NCBI RefSeq assembly: GCF_014595955.1
Contig: NZ_JABVCF010000003.1
Location: forward strand, 186,001-250,000
Direction of reading: 5' to 3'
Source: Pseudaminobacter soli (ex Zhang et al. 2022)
GTDB taxonomy: Bacteria; Pseudomonadota; Alphaproteobacteria; Rhizobiales; Rhizobiaceae
Length of the DNA stretch: 64,000 bases
The notes under the pieces were generated by a model that was not told the DNA's origin, ran no database searches, and saw only the letters and a program-made list of their open reading frames with translations. Made by a program: the position numbers and the translations under genes. Positions 45,218-55,102 of the stretch are shown here, one piece after another (position 1 is the first letter of the stretch; each line of letters opens with the position of its first letter).

Positions 45218-46300
45218 ATGGCGGTTGCTTGGATCGGCAACCGGGAGGCTTCGTTGGAGCAGGCAGTCGAGCAGGCCGCCTCGCTCCTTAAGGCAAGCAG
45301 GTGCCCGGTTTTCACTCTCGATACGGATATCCACGGCACGCGCGCCGCAATCGCGCTCGCGGAGCAGGTCGGCGGCGCCTATGACGTCGCCGGCGGCGAG
45401 GTCATGGCCCGCGAGACGGCGCTTTACACGGACAAAGGCGGCATCTTCGCCGATGCCAGCGAGACGAGGCGCCGCGCCGACGTGATCGTGGTCGTCGGCA
45501 GCCTGCCAGACTACGCTTGGCCGCTCATAGCGGAACTGGCCGAGACCGTCCCGGACCTTTCTCCATCCAATATCCGCCGCTTCTTCGTGATCGGGGACGT
45601 GGACAATCTCCCTCCAAATAGCGGCACCGCTACCAACCTCTCCTGCGGCAGCAGCGGCCTGGGGGCGACCCTTGCGGCACTGCGGGCAAAATTCGCCAAG
45701 CGGAAGACCGCCGCGCCGGTCGAGAATTTCGACCAATTCGCGGCCGCTCTCGCCGAATCCCGTTTTCCCGTCTTTCTGTTCTCCGGAAAGGGGTGCGATC
45801 TCCTGGAGATGGAAATGCTCCAGGGCCTCGTCTCCGATCTCAATTTGAAATCGCGCGCCTCGGCGCTCCACCTGCCCGCCAGCGAGAGTGGCTGGGGCAG
45901 CATGTTCGCCTCGGGCTGGATGACCGGTTTTCCGCCGCGGACCGGCTTCGGCTCGGGCCATCCCGAATATGATCGCTGGCGATTCGATGTTGCGCGCATG
46001 ATCGAGGCGGGCGAAGCCGACGTGCATGTCTGGGTTGCGGGACGGCCCGACGCGCCAGCGCCCAGCCATGCTGGTCCCTCGCTCATAGCACTGGCGAAGA
46101 CGCCCGAGGCGGTTCCAGGCGCCGCCGTGACGATCGCGGTCGGCACGCCGGGCATCGACCATGACGCTGTCGTCTTCACGTACCGTACCGGCACGTTCAG
46201 GACGGTCGATGCCACGGAGCCGTCCGAGGCTCCCGCAGCCGCATCGATCCTGCGCTCGATCGCCGAAGTCATCACGCCTGGGGTGCCGCTGCCATGCTGA
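45218..46300 (+). CDS. fhcB: Formyltransferase/hydrolase complex subunit FhcB
   Basis: 360 residues, related to archaeal formylmethanofuran dehydrogenase subunit B but shorter and without its metal-pterin redox site, as known for bacterial Fhc. HGTRAAIALAEQVGGAYDVAGG and DADIIVVVGS-like RRADVIVVVGSLPDYAW fit. First gene of fhcBADC. Confidence 0.9.
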   Translation: MAVAWIGNREASLEQAVEQAASLLKASRCPVFTLDTDIHGTRAAIALAEQVGGAYDVAGGEVMARETALYTDKGGIFADASETRRRADVIVVVGSLPDYAWPLIAELAETVPDLSPSNIRRFFVIGDVDNLPPNSGTATNLSCGSSGLGATLAALRAKFAKRKTAAPVENFDQFAAALAESRFPVFLFSGKGCDLLEMEMLQGLVSDLNLKSRASALHLPASESGWGSMFASGWMTGFPPRTGFGSGHPEYDRWRFDVARMIEAGEADVHVWVAGRPDAPAPSHAGPSLIALAKTPEAVPGAAVTIAVGTPGIDHDAVVFTYRTGTFRTVDATEPSEAPAAASILRSIAEVITPGVPLPC

Positions 46301-47925
46301 CCAGAATCACGGGCGGCGAGATCATCGATCCCGCGAATGGGCGCGCCGGCATCGGCGACGTCTGGATCGAAGACGAGAAGATCGTCGATCCGCCTCAATC
46401 CGGGCAAGCCGACCGGGTCTTCGACGCGTCGGGCTGCATCTTGATGGCGGGCGCGATCGACATCCATTCCCATATCGGCGGCGGCAATGTGAACACCGCG
46501 CGCCTGCTCCTACCCGAGCAGCATAAAGCCCATCTGCCGAGGCCGGACGCAACGCCGCTCTCCAATGCCGGCTGGTCGACCTTCCAGACCGGCTGCCTCT
46601 ACGCGAAAATGGGGTTCACCACGGTGATCGAGCCGGCGATGCCTCCGGGATCGGCGCTCCACACGCATCTCGAACTTGCCGACATCCCGATCATCGACAA
46701 GGGAGCGCTGGCGATCCTCGGCAATGACGACTTCCTGCTGTCGATGATCCGCGACAACGCCTCGTCCCAGGCGATCGACGACTACGTCACCTGGACCGTC
46801 GCCTCGTCGCGAGCGCTCGGCGTGAAGGTGATCAATGCCGGCGGCTCGATGGCCTTCCGGGAGAATGTCCGCACCTTCTCCTTCGATGACGTCGTTCCGT
46901 CGTACGGCATCACCTCCCGCCAGATCGTCAAGACGCTGCAGGCCTCGGTCAACCGGCTCGGCATTCCCCACCCGCTTCACGTCCACTGCAACAATCTCGG
47001 AGTTCCCGGTGCGCCGGATACGGCGGCCGAGACCATGAGCGCGGCGGAGGGGCTGCCGCTCCATCTCGCCCACCTCCAGTTCTATGGTTACGCGAAAGAA
47101 GGAAAGCGGGATTTTGCGTCGGCCGCAGCGCAACTCGCCCATGTCGTGAATACCACGCCTGAGGTGACCATCGATGTCGGCCAGGTGATGTTCGGCCAGA
47201 CGGTGACGATCTCCTCCGACGAGATGCGCCAGTTCTTCGCACGCGTCTCGGCAAGTCCGCGCAAGTCGGTCATCTACGATTGGGACGGCAATGGCGGCGG
47301 CATCGTGCCCTATCGCTATCGCCCCGACTATTACGGCGCCGTGCAGTGGGCAATCGGCCTGGAGCTCTTTTTGCTAATCGACGATCCGTGGCGGGTCTTC
47401 TTCACGACCGACCACCCGAATGGCGCGCCTTTCACCGCCTATCCGGAGTTGTTCGAACTGTTGATGAGTCGCGACCGGCGCGCGGAAGTCATCGCGGAAC
47501 TGCCGCGGTCGGCCATGAAGCACTCGACCTTGCCGACGCTCGCCCGCGAATACACGTTCGAGGAGATCGCGATCATGACGCGCGCCGCGCCGGCGCGTCT
47601 TCTGGGTTTCGCCGACCGCGGTCATCTCGGCGCCGGCGCGCTTGCCGACGTCGCGGTCTACCGCCGCGATGCCAGCATCGCAAAGATGCTCGGCTCGGCA
47701 GCACTCGTGTTCAAGAACGGCGATCTGGTGGTCAAGGACGGGGAAATCACCCACTATCGGTGGGGCAAGGCTTTGCGGGTCAATCCTCCGGTGGAGGCGA
47801 CGATGAAGCGGCGGCTCGATGAATATCATCAGAGCCGCTACGGCCTTTCACTCGACTGGTTCGATTTCCCAGATTCAGCGATCCATCGCGAACAGCCCTT
47901 CGGCGAGGTGCCATGCCGGACCTGA
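46294..47925 (+). CDS. fhcA: Formyltransferase/hydrolase complex subunit FhcA
   Basis: 543-residue amidohydrolase that hydrolyses formylmethanofuran to formate. GAIDIHSHIGGG is the N-terminal metal motif, PLHVHCNNLG and FFTTDHPNGAPF further ligands. Overlaps fhcB by seven bases and fhcD by thirteen. Confidence 0.95.
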   Translation: MLTRITGGEIIDPANGRAGIGDVWIEDEKIVDPPQSGQADRVFDASGCILMAGAIDIHSHIGGGNVNTARLLLPEQHKAHLPRPDATPLSNAGWSTFQTGCLYAKMGFTTVIEPAMPPGSALHTHLELADIPIIDKGALAILGNDDFLLSMIRDNASSQAIDDYVTWTVASSRALGVKVINAGGSMAFRENVRTFSFDDVVPSYGITSRQIVKTLQASVNRLGIPHPLHVHCNNLGVPGAPDTAAETMSAAEGLPLHLAHLQFYGYAKEGKRDFASAAAQLAHVVNTTPEVTIDVGQVMFGQTVTISSDEMRQFFARVSASPRKSVIYDWDGNGGGIVPYRYRPDYYGAVQWAIGLELFLLIDDPWRVFFTTDHPNGAPFTAYPELFELLMSRDRRAEVIAELPRSAMKHSTLPTLAREYTFEEIAIMTRAAPARLLGFADRGHLGAGALADVAVYRRDASIAKMLGSAALVFKNGDLVVKDGEITHYRWGKALRVNPPVEATMKRRLDEYHQSRYGLSLDWFDFPDSAIHREQPFGEVPCRT

Positions 47926-48821
47926 ACGTCAACGGCGTCGCGATCGACGACACGTTCGCGGAGGCGTTCGGGATGCGCGCCACCGCCATCGTGATCACCG
48001 GTCCGAACCGGAAGTGGGCGCGGCAGGCGGCGATCACCATGACCGGCTTCGCCACCTCCGTCATCGGCTGCGGCTGCGAGGCCGGCATCGACGTCGAACT
48101 GTCGGAGGACGAGACGCCCGACGGTCGTCCGGGCGTGCGCGTCATGGTCTTCGCCATGAGCACGGACGAGTTGCAAAAGCAGCTCCAGAACCGCATCGGC
48201 CAATGCGTGCTGACGTCGCCGGGCAGCGCCTGCTTCGCCGGCCTCATCGGCCCAACCGAGCTCAAGATGGGCGCGGCGCTCCGCTATTTCGGCGACGGCT
48301 ATCAGATCTCGAAGAAGCTCGGCGGCCGGCATTTCTGGCGCATCCCGGTCATGGATGGCGAGTTCGTCTGCGAGGCGACGACCGGCCTGACCAAGGAGGC
48401 GGTCGGCGGGGGCAATCTCCTGCTGCTCGCCCGCTCCAGCGCCCAGACGCTGGCCGCCGCCGAGGCCGCGGTCGAGCGCATCAATGCGGTTCCAGGCGTC
48501 ATCATGCCGTTTCCGGGGGGCGTTGTCCGTTCCGGCTCGAAGATCGGCGGCAAGTACAAGGGCATGATTGCTTCCACCAACGACGCCTTCGCGCCCACGC
48601 TCAAGGGGACCGTCAAGAGCGCGCTGGATCCCGACATCAATGCCGTGCTAGAGATCGTCATCGACGGCGAGACCAGCGATGCCGTTGCGGCTGCCATGCG
48701 CGCCGGCATCCAGGCCGTCGTCGAACTCGGGCCGGAACAAGGCGCGGCTCGCATCAGCGCCGGCAACTACGGCGGCAAGCTCGGCAAGTTCCTCTATCAT
48801 CTGAAGGACCTGCTGCCGTGA
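47913..48821 (+). CDS. fhcD: Formylmethanofuran:H4MPT formyltransferase subunit FhcD
   Basis: 302 residues. Moves the formyl group from H4MPT to methanofuran. AFGMRATAIVITGPNRKWARQAA and GFATSVIGCGCEAGI are standard. Its stop overlaps the GTG of fhcC (48818-48821). Confidence 0.95.
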   Translation: MPDLNVNGVAIDDTFAEAFGMRATAIVITGPNRKWARQAAITMTGFATSVIGCGCEAGIDVELSEDETPDGRPGVRVMVFAMSTDELQKQLQNRIGQCVLTSPGSACFAGLIGPTELKMGAALRYFGDGYQISKKLGGRHFWRIPVMDGEFVCEATTGLTKEAVGGGNLLLLARSSAQTLAAAEAAVERINAVPGVIMPFPGGVVRSGSKIGGKYKGMIASTNDAFAPTLKGTVKSALDPDINAVLEIVIDGETSDAVAAAMRAGIQAVVELGPEQGAARISAGNYGGKLGKFLYHLKDLLP

Positions 48822-49627
48822 GCGTGCTGACCTTCACCCTGACCTCCGAGCCGCCGGAGCGGCTCGACCTTTCCGACTTTACCCCGCAAGCCCTCGCCGG
48901 CCTCTCTGTGAGCGAGATCGAAACGATGCGGGTCGGGCAGTCCCGGCGTGCTCTCCGCGTCGCCGACGTCTTCCGCATATCCGGCGAGCCGGGCGACACG
49001 ATCATCTTCGAGGGAGGCAGCAGCAGGCTCGACGGCGTCGGCACCGGCATGAGCGAAGGCGCCATTCGCGTGATCGGCGAAGTCGGCGCGCGGGCCGGGC
49101 GCGCGATGCGCGGCGGAACATTGATCGTGGAAGGCGATTGCGGGCCGCATGCCGGCTCCGGAATGCGCGGCGGCCGGCTGAGCATTTCAGGCAATGCCGG
49201 CGATTACCTCGGCGCGCCCCTTGCCGGCGAGCTCGCCGGCATGGCGGGTGGCGTGCTTACCGTCGCCGGCCGGGCGGGCGATTTCGCAGGTGACCGCATG
49301 CGGCGGGGATTGATCGTGGTCCTCGAAGGCGCTGGCGACCACGTCGGCTGCAGGATGATCGCGGGAACGCTGGTCGTATGCGGCGGGGCCGGCGCGATGC
49401 CCGGCTATCTGATGCGGCGCGGGTCGATCCTGCTCGACCACGCCCCTGCCAGCCTTTCACCCAGCTTCGTGGAATCCGGCGCGCCCGACAGCGTGTTCGC
49501 CGCCCTCATTGACCGCTATCTTGTCCGGGAGGGCATACTGGACCACCCCATCCTCGGCTTGGCGCCGCGGCGGTTCAGCGGCGACAACGCCGTGCTCGGA
49601 CTGGGTGAGATCATGTTTCCGGGGTGA
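48818..49627 (+). CDS. fhcC: Formyltransferase/hydrolase complex subunit FhcC
   Basis: 269 residues from a GTG start overlapping the fhcD stop. The GXGXG beta-helix repeats (GVGTGMSEGAIRVIGEVG, AGSGMRGGRLSISGNAG, GGVLTVAGRAGDFAGDRMRRG) mark this subunit, which organises the complex. Same fold as MgsB at the left edge. Confidence 0.93.
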   Translation: MSVLTFTLTSEPPERLDLSDFTPQALAGLSVSEIETMRVGQSRRALRVADVFRISGEPGDTIIFEGGSSRLDGVGTGMSEGAIRVIGEVGARAGRAMRGGTLIVEGDCGPHAGSGMRGGRLSISGNAGDYLGAPLAGELAGMAGGVLTVAGRAGDFAGDRMRRGLIVVLEGAGDHVGCRMIAGTLVVCGGAGAMPGYLMRRGSILLDHAPASLSPSFVESGAPDSVFAALIDRYLVREGILDHPILGLAPRRFSGDNAVLGLGEIMFPG

Positions 49628-49636
49628 TTGGCTAAC

Positions 49637-49670
49637 AAAACCTCGCGGCGCTACTGGCGAGATTTTGGGC
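49637..49670. terminator. Terminator after fhcC
   Basis: CTCGC and GCGAG (49642-49646, 49657-49661) form a stem flanked by an A-run on one side and TTTT on the other, so it could stop transcription from both directions. Confidence 0.5.
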
Positions 49671-49698
49671 TACTCGGCGAGATGTCTGTAAACTCAGC

Positions 49699-50254
49699 CT
49701 ACTGGCCGATGCGTCGCTCCAGCGCTTCCAACCGCCCCCGAAACTCTTGGATCTCCGCGATACTCATGAGACCGGATTGCAGGGCATTCAGAATCTCGTT
49801 CTGCAGGCCGACGATCTCGATCTGCGATGCCTTTATTTCGGACCCGTTCTGATCGACAGCATGCTCGACCTCTTCAAGCCTGCTGCCCAATGTCCATCCT
49901 GCTGCCAAAGGCGTCCAGCCTCCCACCTATTGCATCGATCCGGCTAGCGATCGCAGCAAGCCTTGTTTCAAGGCCATCAAGTCGAGAGTTCGTCTGCAGC
50001 ACGTCTCCTCGCTCCTCGGCGAGATCACCCTGGAGCTTCAGGCCCTGCCGAGAGATCTTGGTCAGTTCACTCTCGACCTTGTCGTACTTCGACGTGGCGG
50101 TGCCGAGCGCCTTCAACAATTGCTTCTGCATCTCGATCATCGAATTGAGCGTGTGCAGCAATTTCGGGTCGTGCTCGTTGTTCTGCTGGCCTTCTGCGCT
50201 CGCACACAATATGGCGGGGACGTGCGCGCCTGGCAATACTGCCCGCAAAGTCAA
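49699..50254 (-). pseudogene. Frameshifted coiled-coil protein
   Basis: Two frames on the minus strand, 49874-50254 (HTLNSMIEMQKQLLKALG, RLDGLETRLAAIASRI) and 49699-49926 (SRLEEVEHAVDQNGSEIKAS, QEFRGRLEALERRIGQ), join into one heptad-rich protein of about 180 residues if one G is removed from the three-G run at 49886-49888. Function unknown; may be a real frameshift or a sequencing error. Downstream of spoVR. Confidence 0.6.
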
Positions 50255-50279
50255 GCTGTTGCGGCTTTTAGTATGAACA

Positions 50280-51821
50280 CTACCCCGAAATATGCGTGGT
50301 CGAGCGCTCGTAAAGCGTGGAGCCCGTGTCTGCGTCCACGCCCCTTATGCTGACCTCATAGCCCCAGAGATTTCGGATGTGCCGTAGCGTGGAATCGCGG
50401 GTCGCCTCGTCGAGAAGGACGCCGTTTTTGACGGTGTGCTGAAGCCGCAGCCGCCGGTCGCCCAGCAGGTCGACATCCATCACCTGGATGTCCGGCCGGG
50501 TCATGCCGATGTCGTAGCTGTTGGCGAGCGCGGTGCGGATTTTCTCATAGCCGCGCTCGTTATGGATCGAGGCGACCTCGTAATGCGGTTCGTGCGCGGA
50601 GTCGTCGAGCACAAAGAACCGCCATTTGCGGACCATGGCGGGGCTCAGGTACTGGCGAATGAAAGATTCGTCGCGGTGGTTGGCCCAGGCGTCCAGCAGC
50701 GTGCCGCGCCAGTCGCCATTGCCGGCTATGTCCGGAAACCAGTCCCGGTCCTCCTCGGTGGGCTCCGTCGCGATGCGGACGATATCCTGCATCATTTGGA
50801 AGCCGAGGGCATAAGGGTTGATGCCGCCGAAACGGGGATCGTCGAAACCCGGCTGCAGGACCACGTTGGAGTGGTTCTGCAGGATCTCCAGCATGGCGCC
50901 TTCGCTGATCTGACCCCGATCGAACAGAGTGTTCGTGATCGTGTAGTGGACGAAGGTAGCGCAGCCTTCGTTCATGACCTGCGTCTGCCGCTGCGGATAG
51001 AAATACTGCGCGATCACCCGCACGATTCGCAGGATCTCCCGCTGCCACGGCTCGAGGACGAGGCTGTTCTTTTCTATGAAATAGAGCAGGTTCTCCTCGG
51101 GCAATTTCAGGGACTTCTTCCGCTCCGCCGCAGCCTGTTTGACCGCCGACGTCTGCTCCCAGCCTTTCGGACGAGGCAGGGTGCGCCAGAGGTCGTCATA
51201 GGTGCGCTCTTCGTATTCCAGACGCTCGCGGATTCCCTCCCGCTCCTTCTCGGAGGACAGGCGCGGTGGCCGGCGATAGCGGAAGACGCCCTGTTCCATC
51301 AGGGCATGAGCAGCGTCCAGGACATGCTCGACCGCGGCCAGCCCGTGCCGCTCCTCGCAGCGGGCGATATAGCTTTTGGCGAAGTCCAGATAGCCAAGGA
51401 TCGCGCTGGCATCGGTCCACTGCTGGAACAGATAGTTGTTCTTGAAGAAGTGGTTGTGCCCGAAGGCGGCGTGCGCGGTCACCAGGGCCTGAAGGGCCAT
51501 GGTGTTCTCTTCCATCAGATAGACGATGCAGGGATTGGAATTGATGACGATCTCGTAGGCGAGCCCGCGTCTTCCCGTCCGATAGAGATTGTAGTGGTAG
51601 AGAAAGTGCTTTCCGAAGGACCAGTGCCGGTACATCAGCGGCATGCCGACCGACGAGTAGGCGTCGAGCATCTGCTCCGAGGAGATGATCTCCAACTGGT
51701 TGGGATAAGTATCGAGGCCAAGATCGTTGACGGCGATCTCCTCGATCGCATCGTAGACCACCCGGAGCTTCTCGAAATTCCAGTCGGAGCCCGTGAACAG
51801 AAGCGAGCCTTTCAACATCAC
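50280..51821 (-). CDS. spoVR: SpoVR/YcgB family protein
   Basis: 513 residues; GMPLMYRHWSFGKHF, NHFFKNNYLFQQWTDASAI and NEGCATFVHYTI are the family blocks. Function unknown but always near yeaH and prkA in proteobacteria. Start overlaps the yeaH stop (ATGA, 51818-51821). Confidence 0.93.
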   Translation of the reverse strand: MMLKGSLLFTGSDWNFEKLRVVYDAIEEIAVNDLGLDTYPNQLEIISSEQMLDAYSSVGMPLMYRHWSFGKHFLYHYNLYRTGRRGLAYEIVINSNPCIVYLMEENTMALQALVTAHAAFGHNHFFKNNYLFQQWTDASAILGYLDFAKSYIARCEERHGLAAVEHVLDAAHALMEQGVFRYRRPPRLSSEKEREGIRERLEYEERTYDDLWRTLPRPKGWEQTSAVKQAAAERKKSLKLPEENLLYFIEKNSLVLEPWQREILRIVRVIAQYFYPQRQTQVMNEGCATFVHYTITNTLFDRGQISEGAMLEILQNHSNVVLQPGFDDPRFGGINPYALGFQMMQDIVRIATEPTEEDRDWFPDIAGNGDWRGTLLDAWANHRDESFIRQYLSPAMVRKWRFFVLDDSAHEPHYEVASIHNERGYEKIRTALANSYDIGMTRPDIQVMDVDLLGDRRLRLQHTVKNGVLLDEATRDSTLRHIRNLWGYEVSIRGVDADTGSTLYERSTTHISG

Positions 51822-53131
51822 CGCTCGCGCCCCTTCTGCTCGGGATGCTTGGCGAACAGCCGGCGGAAAACGGGATAAATGTCAGAAGGTTTCGCGATGC
51901 GGCTCATCTGGAAGTTCGACCACTTCTCGCTGATCGTGCGATAGGCCCGCCACAGCGAGGTCCCGTTGTCGGTCGAACCGAAGATATGGCGCTCGCGCTC
52001 GTCGATGATCTCGACATAGGCGAAATACTGACAGAGCTTCATGATCTCGTTCTGCAGGAGATCGATGCATCGCTCCGAGTCGCTCGCGAAATTGTCGCCG
52101 TCCGAGGCCTGCGCGGCATAGATATTCCATTCTCTGACCGGGTAGCGCTCGGCAATCACCCTGCGCATTTCCTCAAGCGCCGTGGAGACCACCGTTCCGC
52201 CGCTCTGGGTGCTGTAGAAGAAGGTCTCCTCGTCAACCTCGTGAGCCTCATGGGTATGACGGATGAAGACAATATCCGTGCGGTCGTAGCGCCGCTTCAG
52301 GAACAGGTGCAGCAGCACGAAGAAGCGTTTTGCGAGGTCCTTCTCCCGCTCTCCCATCGAGCCTGAGACGTCCATCAGGCAGAACATCACGGCGTTCGCC
52401 GTAGGCAGAGGCTGGGGGTCGAAGCGGTTGAAGCGGATGTCGATAGGGTCGACAAAGCTGATCACCTTGCGGCGGCGGACAAGCCTATCTAGTTCCTCGC
52501 GCAGTTCCGCTATGCGCGCCCGGTCGGGGTGAGGCTCGGCTTCCATCCGCGCGATCTCGGCCTCGAGCGCCTCCAACTGCTCGCGCTTCGGACGCTTCAG
52601 CGCGATCCGGCGGCCATGGCTATGGCGCATGGTGCGTCCGACATTGATGTTGGTCGGCGGCCCCGAAACCGTAAAGCCGGCCCGCCGCGGCTTGAAGGAG
52701 TGCGCCTCCTTCAGGTTCAGCTTGATCATGTCCGGAAGCTCGAGATCCTCGAAGAAGAGGTCCAGGAACTCCTCCCGCGACAGCACGAAGCGAAAATCAT
52801 CCTCCGCGTCCTGCAATGACGCGCCCTGCCCGGATCCCCCACCCCCGCGGCCGCTCGGCTTCGGCAGCCGGTCTCCCGGCATAAATTCCTTGTTGCCGGG
52901 CAGCACGTGACCGCGCCGTCCGGTTCCGGGGGAATGCTGGAAGCTTGGTTCGCTGGTTCCGCGCATCGGGATCGAAACGGAATGATCGCCATCGACATCG
53001 ACGATCTTGCCGCTTCTGATCTGGTCGCGAACGCTTGCCCGAAGCGCCTCCTTGGCCCGCCGCAGGAAGCGCTGGCGGTTTCCGAGGCTCTTGTCCTTCG
53101 GGTTGAGGCGGCGATCGATTACATTCGGCAT
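51818..53131 (-). CDS. yeaH: YeaH (DUF444, VWA-like protein)
   Basis: 437 residues; basic N-terminus (RRLNPKDKSLGNRQRFLRRAK), then a von Willebrand A-like part with MIDAS-like FCLMDVSGSMGEREKD. Works with PrkA and SpoVR in stress and nutrient-limitation responses; mechanism unknown. Confidence 0.93.
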   Translation of the reverse strand: MPNVIDRRLNPKDKSLGNRQRFLRRAKEALRASVRDQIRSGKIVDVDGDHSVSIPMRGTSEPSFQHSPGTGRRGHVLPGNKEFMPGDRLPKPSGRGGGGSGQGASLQDAEDDFRFVLSREEFLDLFFEDLELPDMIKLNLKEAHSFKPRRAGFTVSGPPTNINVGRTMRHSHGRRIALKRPKREQLEALEAEIARMEAEPHPDRARIAELREELDRLVRRRKVISFVDPIDIRFNRFDPQPLPTANAVMFCLMDVSGSMGEREKDLAKRFFVLLHLFLKRRYDRTDIVFIRHTHEAHEVDEETFFYSTQSGGTVVSTALEEMRRVIAERYPVREWNIYAAQASDGDNFASDSERCIDLLQNEIMKLCQYFAYVEIIDERERHIFGSTDNGTSLWRAYRTISEKWSNFQMSRIAKPSDIYPVFRRLFAKHPEQKGRER

Positions 53132-53152
53132 GACCCCGTCCGCCGCGCCACC

Positions 53153-55102
53153 TCAGCCGGCCTTATTGACCCGCATGTACCAGTCGACGAGGCGCCGCAC
53201 CTGGCGCTTGGTGTAGCCGCGTTCCACCATGCGCTGGACGAATTCCGTGTGCTGCTTCTCGGTGATGCCGTCCTTCTTCGAACCGAAGCTGATGACCGGC
53301 AGGAGATCCTCGACCTGGCCGAACATGCGCTTCTCGATGACCTCGCGCAGCTTCTCGTAGCTCGTCCAGGACGGATTGCGGCCGCTGTTCCTGGCGCGGG
53401 CGCGGAGGGTGAACTTCACTACCTCGTTGCGGAAGTCCTTCGGATTGGCGATGCCCGCCGGCTTCTCGATCTGCGAAAGCTCGCTGTCCAGCACATCGCG
53501 GTTGAGGAGTTGGCCGGTGTCGGGATCCTTGTAGTCCTGATCCTCGACCCAGGCATCGGCATAGGCGATGTAGCGATCGAAGAGGTTCTGGCCGTATTCG
53601 CTGTAGGATTCCAGATAGGCCTTCTGAATCTCGTGGCCGATGAACTCCGCGTAGCGGGGCGCGAGTTCGGACTTGATAAAGTCGAGATAGGCGGCCTCCG
53701 TCTCCTTCGGGAACTGCTCGCGCCGGATGGCCTGCTCCAGGATGTACATCAGGTGCACCGGATCGGCCGCGACCTCCTTCGTGTCGAAATTGAAGGTCTG
53801 CGACAGGATCTTGAAGGCGAAGCGCGTGCTGATGCCGGTCATACCCTCGTCGACGCCCGCAGCGTCGCGATATTCCTGCACCGACTTTGCCTTGGGATCG
53901 ATCTCCTTCAGGTTCTCGCCGTCGTAGACCCGCATCTTGGTATAGAGCGAGGAGTTCTCGTGCGGGTGGAGACGGGTCGAGACGGTGAAGCGGCTGAGGA
54001 TATCCAGGACCTCGGGTGCGCAGGGAGCGCCGTTAAGTTCGCTTTCGTGCAGGAGCTTCTCGTAGATGTGCTTCTCCTCGGCCACGCGCAGGCAATAGGG
54101 CACCTTCACCACGAGGATGCGGTCGAGGAAGGCCTCGTTGTTCTTGTTGTTCTTGAACTGCAGCCATTCCGACTCGTTGGAGTGCGCGAGCACAATGCCC
54201 TGATATGGGAACGAGCCGAAATTCTCGGTGCCGTTGTAGCTGCCTTCCTGTGTGGCGGTCAGCAAGGGGTGCAGGACCTTAATCGGCGCCTTAAACATCT
54301 CGACGAATTCGAGCAGGCCCTGGGTCGTGCGGTTCAGGCCGCCGCTGTAGGAATAGGCGTCGGGGTCCGACTGGCTGTAGTTTTCCAACTGGCGGATATC
54401 CACCTTACCGACCAGGGCCGAGACGTCCTGGTTGTTCTCGTCGCCGGGCTCGGTCTTGGCGATCCCGATCTGGCGCAGCCGCGAGGGCATCAGTTTCACG
54501 ACGCTGAACTTGGAGATGTCGCCCTTGAGCTCGTCCATGCGCTTCGTCGCCCAAGGCGAGATGAGGCCGTTCAGGCGCCGTCGCGCGATGCCGTACTTGT
54601 CTTCCAGGAGGTCGCCCATGCTGTCCGGATTGAAAAGTCCGAGCGGGGATTCGAAGATAGGGCTGATCTCGTTGCCGACCTTCAAGGTGTAGATCGGGCG
54701 CATCTCCATCAGCTTCTTCAGCCGCTCGGCAAGCGACGACTTGCCACCCCCGACCGGCCCGAGCAGATAGAGGATCTGCTTGCGTTCCTCGAGCCCTTGC
54801 GCGGCGTAGCGGAAGTAGCCGACGATCCGCTCGATCGTGTCTTCCATGCCGAAAAATTCCGAGAAGGTCGGATAGATCTTGATCGTGCGGTTGGCGAAGA
54901 TGCGGCCAAGCCGCTCGTCGTTGCTGGTGTCGATGAGGGTGGGTTCACCGATCGCATCAACCATACGCTCTGCGGCGCTTGCGTACATGGACCGGTCTTC
55001 GCGACATGCGAGGAGGTACTCCTGGAGAGTCATCTCCTCTCGCGCAGTATGTGAGTATATCTGCGAAAACAGTTCGAAGACGTCGGAGTCTTTCCCGCCC
55101 AT
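53153..55102 (-). CDS. prkA: PrkA-type serine protein kinase (YeaG)
   Basis: 649 residues; AAA-like P-loop LLGPVGGGKSSLAERLKKLM near residue 115 and a C-terminal PrkA domain. ATG at 55102 (MGGKDSDVFELF) is the usual start and has GAGG six bases upstream; the longer frame is rejected. Heads the prkA-yeaH-spoVR operon. Confidence 0.93.
   Translation of the reverse strand: MGGKDSDVFELFSQIYSHTAREEMTLQEYLLACREDRSMYASAAERMVDAIGEPTLIDTSNDERLGRIFANRTIKIYPTFSEFFGMEDTIERIVGYFRYAAQGLEERKQILYLLGPVGGGKSSLAERLKKLMEMRPIYTLKVGNEISPIFESPLGLFNPDSMGDLLEDKYGIARRRLNGLISPWATKRMDELKGDISKFSVVKLMPSRLRQIGIAKTEPGDENNQDVSALVGKVDIRQLENYSQSDPDAYSYSGGLNRTTQGLLEFVEMFKAPIKVLHPLLTATQEGSYNGTENFGSFPYQGIVLAHSNESEWLQFKNNKNNEAFLDRILVVKVPYCLRVAEEKHIYEKLLHESELNGAPCAPEVLDILSRFTVSTRLHPHENSSLYTKMRVYDGENLKEIDPKAKSVQEYRDAAGVDEGMTGISTRFAFKILSQTFNFDTKEVAADPVHLMYILEQAIRREQFPKETEAAYLDFIKSELAPRYAEFIGHEIQKAYLESYSEYGQNLFDRYIAYADAWVEDQDYKDPDTGQLLNRDVLDSELSQIEKPAGIANPKDFRNEVVKFTLRARARNSGRNPSWTSYEKLREVIEKRMFGQVEDLLPVISFGSKKDGITEKQHTEFVQRMVERGYTKRQVRRLVDWYMRVNKAG

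Noticed and set aside
47819-48817. N-terminal extension of fhcC
   Set aside because: It is the other frame of fhcD; fhcC starts at the GTG at 48818.
52907-55054. 715-codon plus-strand frame opposite prkA
   Set aside because: Shadow of prkA and yeaH; no ribosome binding site or motif.
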